Below are positions 6,886 through 10,515 of a stretch of DNA of 10,515 nucleotides, in pieces. Location of the stretch: positions 1 to 10,515 of the forward strand of contig JAFEEK010000005.1 in NCBI GenBank assembly GCA_018241165.1, given 5' to 3'. Within the stretch, counting starts at the first letter, position 1. Every line of letters begins with the position of its first letter. Position numbers and translations under genes: made by a program. Source of the DNA: Pseudomonadota bacterium (GTDB lineage: Bacteria > Pseudomonadota > Gammaproteobacteria > Xanthomonadales > Rhodanobacteraceae). The notes beneath the pieces are model-generated. The model saw only the letters and a program-made list of their open reading frames with translations, was not told the origin of the DNA and made no database searches.

Positions 6886-7823
6886 CAGTGCGCCCGCCGC
6901 AGTCCGGCCGGCACCGGCTTCAGGTCCCACACCAGTCCGCACGCGGCGAATGCGCGCAGCAGGTAGTACGTCAAGTCGAACTCCCACCAACGAAAACCCT
7001 GGCGCGCCGAACCCGGGAAGTGGTGATGGTTGTTGTGCCAGCCCTCGCCGAACGTGATCAGTGCCAGCAGCCAGTTGTTGCGTGAATTGTCGCGAGTGGC
7101 AAAGCGACGGGAGCCAAAGCGGTGGGCAATGGAATTGATCGTGACCGTGGCGTGGAACAGCACCACGGTGGAAATGAAGAATCCCCAGATCAGCATTTGC
7201 GCGCCGCCGGTGTGCAGGGCCGGGTGGGCAACGCCAAGCCAGCGGCCGAAGAAGTACAAGCAGACCGCCAGCAGGATCGGCATGGCAATGTCGAAGCGAT
7301 CCAGCCAGCGCAGTTCCGGATAGCGGCGCAGATCCGGAATACGTTGCCAATCCGTGCCAAATCCGCGCGCGGTCAGGAACCAGCCCATGTGGCTCCACCA
7401 AAATCCGCGCTGCACGGGCGAATGGATGTCGGCTTGCGTATCCGCATGCCGATGATGATTGCGATGGTGCGCGGCCCACCACAGCGGTCCGCGCTGCACG
7501 CACATCGCACCGATCATGGCGAACAGGAACTGCACGACGCGCGAGGTCTTGAACGCCTTGTGCGAAAAATAGCGGTGATAAAAACCGGTCAGCGCGAACA
7601 TGCGCAGTGCATACAGCGCAATGGCGACGAAGAGTGCGATCCACGAGAATCCGACCCAGACCACGCCCAGACAGGCCAGATGCATGCCGATGAACGGGAT
7701 CACCCGCAGCCAGTCGATGCACTCGGCGTCCACGCCTTCGCGAGTCGCCACGGCGTCGGTATCGAACCATTGCGCAACGGCGAATAGTGATCGGTGTTGG
7801 GAGCTGGACGATGGGCTTCGCAC
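6885..7823 (-). CDS. Membrane fatty-acid (acyl-CoA or acyl-lipid) delta-9-type desaturase
   Basis: The protein has 312 residues from the GTG at 7823. The three His boxes of the di-iron membrane desaturases are complete: HRYFSH (83-88), HHRNHHRHAD (119-128) and HNNHHHFPGSA (263-273), together with the extra NSIAHRFGSR (230-239). Hydrophobic pairs at about 43-75 and 180-225 give four membrane helices. The enzyme uses O2 and an electron donor to put a cis double bond into a saturated acyl chain, which would supply the alkene on which the Cfa-like methyltransferases act. It is first in the coupled operon. Start choice: the frame is open to a GTG at 7874 (329 residues), but that site lacks a ribosome binding site, while the GTG at 7823 has AGGAG 5 nt before it; the extra residues would be a low-complexity Ser/Pro/Thr tail. 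Confidence 0.93.
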   Translation of the reverse strand: MRSPSSSSQHRSLFAVAQWFDTDAVATREGVDAECIDWLRVIPFIGMHLACLGVVWVGFSWIALFVAIALYALRMFALTGFYHRYFSHKAFKTSRVVQFLFAMIGAMCVQRGPLWWAAHHRNHHRHADTQADIHSPVQRGFWWSHMGWFLTARGFGTDWQRIPDLRRYPELRWLDRFDIAMPILLAVCLYFFGRWLGVAHPALHTGGAQMLIWGFFISTVVLFHATVTINSIAHRFGSRRFATRDNSRNNWLLALITFGEGWHNNHHHFPGSARQGFRWWEFDLTYYLLRAFAACGLVWDLKPVPAGLRRAH

Positions 7824-7913
7824 GACGACTCCTGGCGGGGACGACGCAGTGTCGCCAGTAGTGGGTGACGGCACGGTGAAGAACCGCGGCCGGGCGGGTC
7901 GGTTGTGGCCGCC
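7824..7913. other. Leader between the OsmC and desaturase genes
   Basis: This 90-nt gap is the only non-overlapping space upstream of the lipid operon. It holds the desaturase ribosome binding site and a GC-rich imperfect inverted repeat (AACCG at 7882-7886 against CGGTT at 7900-7904) with no T-tract after it. I see neither a convincing sigma-70 promoter nor an intrinsic terminator, so read-through from OsmC is possible. Confidence 0.5.
7829..7833 (-). promoter_or_regulatory. Ribosome binding site that decides the desaturase start
   Basis: On the minus strand AGGAG is followed by 5 nt and then GTG (7823-7821), in frame with the desaturase. The only other candidate start upstream, GTG at 7874, has no such sequence before it. 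Confidence 0.65.
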
Positions 7914-8363
7914 TTACACTTTCAGCTCGACCGCGGTTTTTATCGAATTGGCGATAAAACAGGCCGCATGCGCACGTGCGTGCAGCGCGGAGTATTCCTC
8001 GGCGGTGGGTTGCTTGTCCCCGGAGAACGCCACTTTCGGCGCCAGCGTCGCCCTGACCACGACCATCTTGCCATCGGCATTCTTGCCGAGCTCGGCGACA
8101 GCATCGTCGTGATAGCTGTCGATGGCGTAGCCGCGGTTCGCCGCAACTGCGAGAAAGGTCAGCATGTGGCAGCTCGACAGCGCGGCGAGCAGCAACTCTT
8201 CCGGATTGCTGGCCGAAGCGTCGCCGCCGTAGTCGCCGGGCGCGGAGGAATTGCGCAGGGTCTGGCCGCCATCGAAACGGATGGCATGGTTCTTCGTGTA
8301 ATTGCCGCGTTCGAATGGGCCGCCGTCGCGCGACCAGTCCAGTGCGATGCGATGATCCGGCAT
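7914..8363 (-). CDS. OsmC/Ohr-family peroxide-defence protein
   Basis: The protein has 149 residues, close to the family norm of about 140. It carries the two redox cysteines of the OsmC/Ohr family: Cys65 in LSSCHMLTFL (62-71) and Cys135 in AHAACFIANSIK (131-142), with SNPEELLLAAL (52-62) leading to the first. Members reduce organic and fatty-acid hydroperoxides in the cytoplasm with thiol help. The pattern with FIANS after the second Cys fits the COG1764 subgroup more than classical Ohr, where a Pro-Phe follows. The start is the ATG at 8363 with GGGGAGG 5 nt upstream; the longer open frame into the divergent gene is a shadow. It lies 90 nt upstream of the desaturase on the same strand, so it may be co-transcribed with the lipid operon, which would fit protection of unsaturated lipids. 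That link is inference. Confidence 0.93.
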   Translation of the reverse strand: MPDHRIALDWSRDGGPFERGNYTKNHAIRFDGGQTLRNSSAPGDYGGDASASNPEELLLAALSSCHMLTFLAVAANRGYAIDSYHDDAVAELGKNADGKMVVVRATLAPKVAFSGDKQPTAEEYSALHARAHAACFIANSIKTAVELKV

Positions 8364-8368
8364 GTGCG

Positions 8369-8375
8369 CCTCCCC
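8369..8375 (-). promoter_or_regulatory. Ribosome binding site of the OsmC-family gene
   Basis: GGGGAGG on the minus strand lies 5 nt before the ATG at 8363 and fixes the start of the OsmC-family protein. Confidence 0.75.
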
Positions 8376-8398
8376 GAAGCTTTGACGAAGTGCCGACA

Positions 8399-9205
8399 AT
8401 GCGGCAACGTGAGCGGATGAGGCGCAAGGGTAACCCATCGCCGTCACTGCGTCATCGCCGGGTCGCGGGTTCGGTCGAACCAGCGCCGCGGCATGGCCTG
8501 GCGCGCGTGCTGAGCAAGCTCGGCGTGTGTTCGCGCACGCAAGCACAGGCGTTGGTGCGCGCCGGGCGCGTGCGCGTTGACGGGCGCATCGTGCGCGATC
8601 CGGAAGCGCCGACGAATGCGCGGCGTGAGCGCATCAGCGTGGACGGCGCGGATATCGCCGCTGCCGAGAAAATCTACCTGATGCTGAACAAGCCACGTGG
8701 CTGTGTCACCACGGCCAGCGACGAACATGGCCGCGATACGGTGTATACCTTGTTGCAAAATGGAAAATTCCCGTGGCTGGCCCCTGTCGGCCGCCTGGAC
8801 AAGGCCAGCGAAGGCCTGCTGCTGTTCAGCAACGACAGCGCATGGGCGGCGCGATTGACCGATCCGGCCGCGCATCTGGACAAGACCTATCACGTGCAGA
8901 TCGATCGCTTGCCCGATGCCGATTTGCTCGCCCGCCTGTGTGCCGGCGTCGCTGACGATGGCGAAGTATTGTTGGCAAAATCGGTGCGCGAGCTGCGGCG
9001 TGGCGAAAAGAACGCCTGGCTCGAAATCGTGCTCGACGAAGGCCGCAACCGGCAGATCCGGCGGCTGTTGGCGGCGTTCGATATTGCCGTGCTGCGCTTG
9101 ATCCGCGTTGCGATTGGTGGTTTGGCACTCGGTGATCTGGCGAAAGGCCGGTGGCGGGTGCTGGCCGGCGTCGAGGTTGTGGCGCTGAAACTGCCCATGC
9201 CATGA
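8399..9205 (+). CDS. rRNA pseudouridine synthase, RsuA/RluB family
   Basis: The protein has 268 residues from the ATG at 8399. An N-terminal S4 RNA-binding domain covers about residues 32-85 (HGLARVLSKLGVCSRTQAQ, then RVRVDG). The catalytic domain follows, with YLMLNKPRGCVTT (93-105), the signature PVGRLDKASEGLLLFSND (129-146) containing the catalytic Asp134, KTYHVQI (162-168) and EGRNRQIRRL (214-223). It converts a specific uridine of ribosomal RNA to pseudouridine. The S4 domain argues against RluE and favours RluB, RluF or RsuA, but I cannot decide among these. Start is uncertain: ATG 8399 and ATG 8417 are both possible, neither has a clear ribosome binding site, and both lie before the S4 domain in a basic, likely disordered tail. 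The stop overlaps the next gene by 4 nt (ATGA). Confidence 0.92.
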   Translation: MRQRERMRRKGNPSPSLRHRRVAGSVEPAPRHGLARVLSKLGVCSRTQAQALVRAGRVRVDGRIVRDPEAPTNARRERISVDGADIAAAEKIYLMLNKPRGCVTTASDEHGRDTVYTLLQNGKFPWLAPVGRLDKASEGLLLFSNDSAWAARLTDPAAHLDKTYHVQIDRLPDADLLARLCAGVADDGEVLLAKSVRELRRGEKNAWLEIVLDEGRNRQIRRLLAAFDIAVLRLIRVAIGGLALGDLAKGRWRVLAGVEVVALKLPMP

Positions 9206-10425
9206 CCCGCCACGTCCGCATTGCCGACCTTCGCGGCGCCAGTCGCCTCGTCGTCGATGCGACGCTCGGCCTGGCCAGCCTGGTCGAAACCATGCATCAC
9301 AATATCCTGCGCACGCCGGGAATCCTCGGCAAGGCGACACAGCAGCCGGCGTCGGGAATTACTGGATTTGTATACAAGACCGTTCGTGGCGTCACCCGGC
9401 TGGTCGGCAGCGGAATCGATGCATTGCTGGATCGACTGGTGCCGTTGTTCGACGCTGGTGTTTCATCGCAAGAACGCGAAGCCGTGCTGGCGGCGTTGAA
9501 CGGGGTACTCGGCGATCATTTGCAGGCCGGCGCGAATCCGCTGGCGATTTCGATGCGGTTGCGCCGCGGCGGGCAGGCGCTCGACTTCAATCGCGCGGCG
9601 CTGGCAACGGCGATTCCCGCGGCGACCGGCAAGGTGTTGTTGCTCGTACACGGGCTGTGCATGAACGATCTGCAATGGCAGCGCCGGGGCCATGATCACG
9701 GCGCCGCACTGGCTGCCGATGCCGGATTCACGCCTGTGTATCTGCACTACAACACCGGTTTGCACGTTTCCAGCAACGGACGTGCGTTTGCTGCGCAGAT
9801 CGAGGCGTTGCTGCAGGCGTGGCCTGTGCGTGTGGACGAGTTGGCGATCCTTGCCCACAGCATGGGCGGGCTGGTCGCGCGCAGCGCCTGTCACTACGGC
9901 GAACTCGCGCAACATTGCTGGTTGCGGCATTTGGGCAAGCTGGTATTTCTCGGTACGCCGCATCTTGGCGCCGTGCTGGAGCGCGGCGGCAACTGGGTGG
10001 ACTTGCTGCTGGATGCCAGTCCCTACACGACCGCGTTCGCGCGCCTGGGGAAAATCCGCAGCGCCGGCATCACCGACCTGCGCCACGGCAACGTGATCGA
10101 TGAAGACTGGGAAGGTCGCGATCGTTTCGCGAATTCGCGCCGGCAACTGCGCACTGTGCCGCTGCCGGCCCACGTGAAGTGCTACGCGATCGCCGCGTCG
10201 ATCGCGAAGCGGCGCGGCAAACTCGGCGAAAGATTGCTCGGCGACGGTCTCGTCTCGATCGCCAGTGCGCTCGGCGAAGATCCGCGCGGGCGCAAAAATC
10301 TAGCGCTGCCGAAACGTCGGCAGTGGATCGGCTACGGCACGAATCACATGGATTTGCTGGATCGCAGCGAAGTGTATGCGCGGATCAGTCGCTGGTTTTC
10401 AGAATCGCAGCGACAGGCAACTTAG
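9202..10425 (+). CDS. Alpha/beta-hydrolase, probable lipase or esterase
   Basis: The protein has 407 residues. About 140 N-terminal residues without a recognised domain (no signal peptide; partly helical, with ITGFVYKTVRG at 53-63) precede an alpha/beta-hydrolase core. VLLLVHGLCMND (145-156) is the first strand and oxyanion hole; LAILAHSMGGLV (214-225) is the nucleophile elbow with Ser220 (Ala replaces the first Gly of GxSxG); VFLGTPHLGA (248-257) is typical of lipases related to PGAP1 and triacylglycerol lipases; GDGLV (347-351) offers the acid Asp348, and TNHMDLL (380-386) the catalytic His382. A complete triad is thus visible. It probably hydrolyses an ester bond in a lipid or a storage or wall ester in the cytoplasm or at the membrane; the substrate is unknown. 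The ATG sits in an ATGA overlap with the pseudouridine synthase gene, so the two are translationally coupled. Its 3' end overlaps the convergent gene by 27 nt. Confidence 0.88.
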   Translation: MTRHVRIADLRGASRLVVDATLGLASLVETMHHNILRTPGILGKATQQPASGITGFVYKTVRGVTRLVGSGIDALLDRLVPLFDAGVSSQEREAVLAALNGVLGDHLQAGANPLAISMRLRRGGQALDFNRAALATAIPAATGKVLLLVHGLCMNDLQWQRRGHDHGAALAADAGFTPVYLHYNTGLHVSSNGRAFAAQIEALLQAWPVRVDELAILAHSMGGLVARSACHYGELAQHCWLRHLGKLVFLGTPHLGAVLERGGNWVDLLLDASPYTTAFARLGKIRSAGITDLRHGNVIDEDWEGRDRFANSRRQLRTVPLPAHVKCYAIAASIAKRRGKLGERLLGDGLVSIASALGEDPRGRKNLALPKRRQWIGYGTNHMDLLDRSEVYARISRWFSESQRQAT

Positions 10426-10515
10426 AGCGCCGTCCATCTTGCGGAATTCCGACATGTCCAGTGCAATGAGCGGATAGCCGAACTTTCGCACGCGCGATTC
10501 GAATTGCGGGAATCC
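10399..10515 (-). CDS. C-terminal fragment of a dimethylargininase/arginine-deiminase-family hydrolase (cut by the window edge)
   Basis: Only the last 38 codons are inside the window. Read on the minus strand from the right edge they give a peptide containing GYPLIALDMSEF followed by RKMDGALSCLSLRF and a TGA stop at 10401-10399. The MSEFRKMDG stretch and a Cys four to six residues before the end are the hallmark of the guanidine-modifying superfamily, where this Cys forms the covalent intermediate with arginine or methylated arginine. The codon of that Cys is at 10417-10419, inside the 27-nt overlap with the hydrolase gene. The family fits N,N-dimethylarginine dimethylaminohydrolase-like proteins that form citrulline, but arginine deiminase or another relative cannot be excluded from so short a piece. 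Confidence 0.75.
   Translation of the reverse strand, partial: GFPQFESRVRKFGYPLIALDMSEFRKMDGALSCLSLRF

Larger units (their letters stand above)
1173..7823 (-). other. Seven-gene operon for membrane fatty-acid modification
   Basis: Seven genes follow one another on the minus strand with no gap. From first to last the junctions are a TGATG overlap of 1 nt at 6885, and then 4-nt overlaps at 5641-5644 (ATGA), 4865-4868 (ATGA), 3576-3579 (GTGA), 3028-3031 (ATGA) and 2246-2249 (ATGA). Such overlaps imply one mRNA and translational coupling. The first gene has a good ribosome binding site and the last ends at a strong terminator (1142-1168). Desaturase, FAD oxidoreductase, DUF1365 and Cfa-like proteins recur as neighbours in many proteobacteria and all concern membrane acyl chains. 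No regulator, sigma factor or photolyase, often found beside such clusters, is visible here. Whether the upstream OsmC gene shares the transcript is open, because the 90-nt gap could hold a promoter that I could not identify. Confidence 0.85.

Noticed and set aside
7882..7904. Inverted repeat between OsmC and the desaturase as a terminator
   Set aside because: The stem has only 5 bp with a 13-nt loop, and no T-tract follows on the minus strand.
6886..8427. Upstream extension of the FAD oxidoreductase frame through the desaturase and OsmC genes (928 codons in total)
   Set aside because: The extra part reads other genes out of frame. The Rossmann motif begins right after the ATG at 6885, where such proteins normally start.
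1..10515. CRISPR array, tRNA, rRNA, insertion sequence or phage attachment site
   Set aside because: I saw no regularly spaced direct repeats, cloverleaf, transposase motif or flanking terminal repeats. Coding genes fill nearly the whole window.

Overview
This GC-rich window, dense with genes, looks like the chromosome of a Gram-negative gammaproteobacterium. The best guess is Lysobacterales (Xanthomonadales), perhaps near Rhodanobacteraceae. That placement is inference from protein style and gene neighbourhood; no rRNA or marker gene is present to settle it. The Gram-negative assignment itself is firm, because the window opens with an OmpA-type outer-membrane protein.

Layout. (1) 34-1119, plus strand: a complete OmpA-family porin and peptidoglycan anchor. 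It ends at a strong hairpin (1142-1168) with an A-tract on one side and a T-tract on the other, so the hairpin can stop transcription from both directions. (2) 1173-7823, minus strand: a compact seven-gene block in which every junction overlaps by 1 or 4 nt. In transcription order it encodes a membrane fatty-acid desaturase, a COG2907-type FAD oxidoreductase, a DUF1365 protein, a cyclopropane-synthase-like SAM methyltransferase, a DUF2878 membrane protein, a DUF1295 membrane protein (steroid-5-alpha-reductase-like fold) and a second, different Cfa-like methyltransferase. (3) 7914-8363, minus strand: an OsmC/Ohr-type peroxide-defence protein just upstream of that block. (4) 8399-10425, plus strand: an RsuA/RluB-type pseudouridine synthase translationally coupled (ATGA) to an alpha/beta-hydrolase (lipase/esterase) with a long N-terminal extension. 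(5) 10399-10515, minus strand: the C-terminal tail, including the putative catalytic Cys, of an arginine deiminase/dimethylargininase-type enzyme. It overlaps the hydrolase gene tail-to-tail by 27 nt.

The biological centre of the window is the seven-gene block. It reads as a membrane-lipid modification pathway: the desaturase would make a cis double bond in acyl chains, a Cfa-like enzyme would transfer a methyl group from SAM to that double bond, and the FAD enzyme, DUF1365 and the membrane proteins would process the product further. The first Cfa-like enzyme lacks two of the residues that bind bicarbonate in canonical cyclopropane synthase (Cys to Ser, His to Gln), while the second keeps the corresponding His. 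The end product is therefore unlikely to be an ordinary cyclopropane fatty acid. A methyl-branched, methylated-diene or furan fatty acid is a plausible alternative. The product is inference; gene order, overlaps and residue changes are read directly from the sequence.
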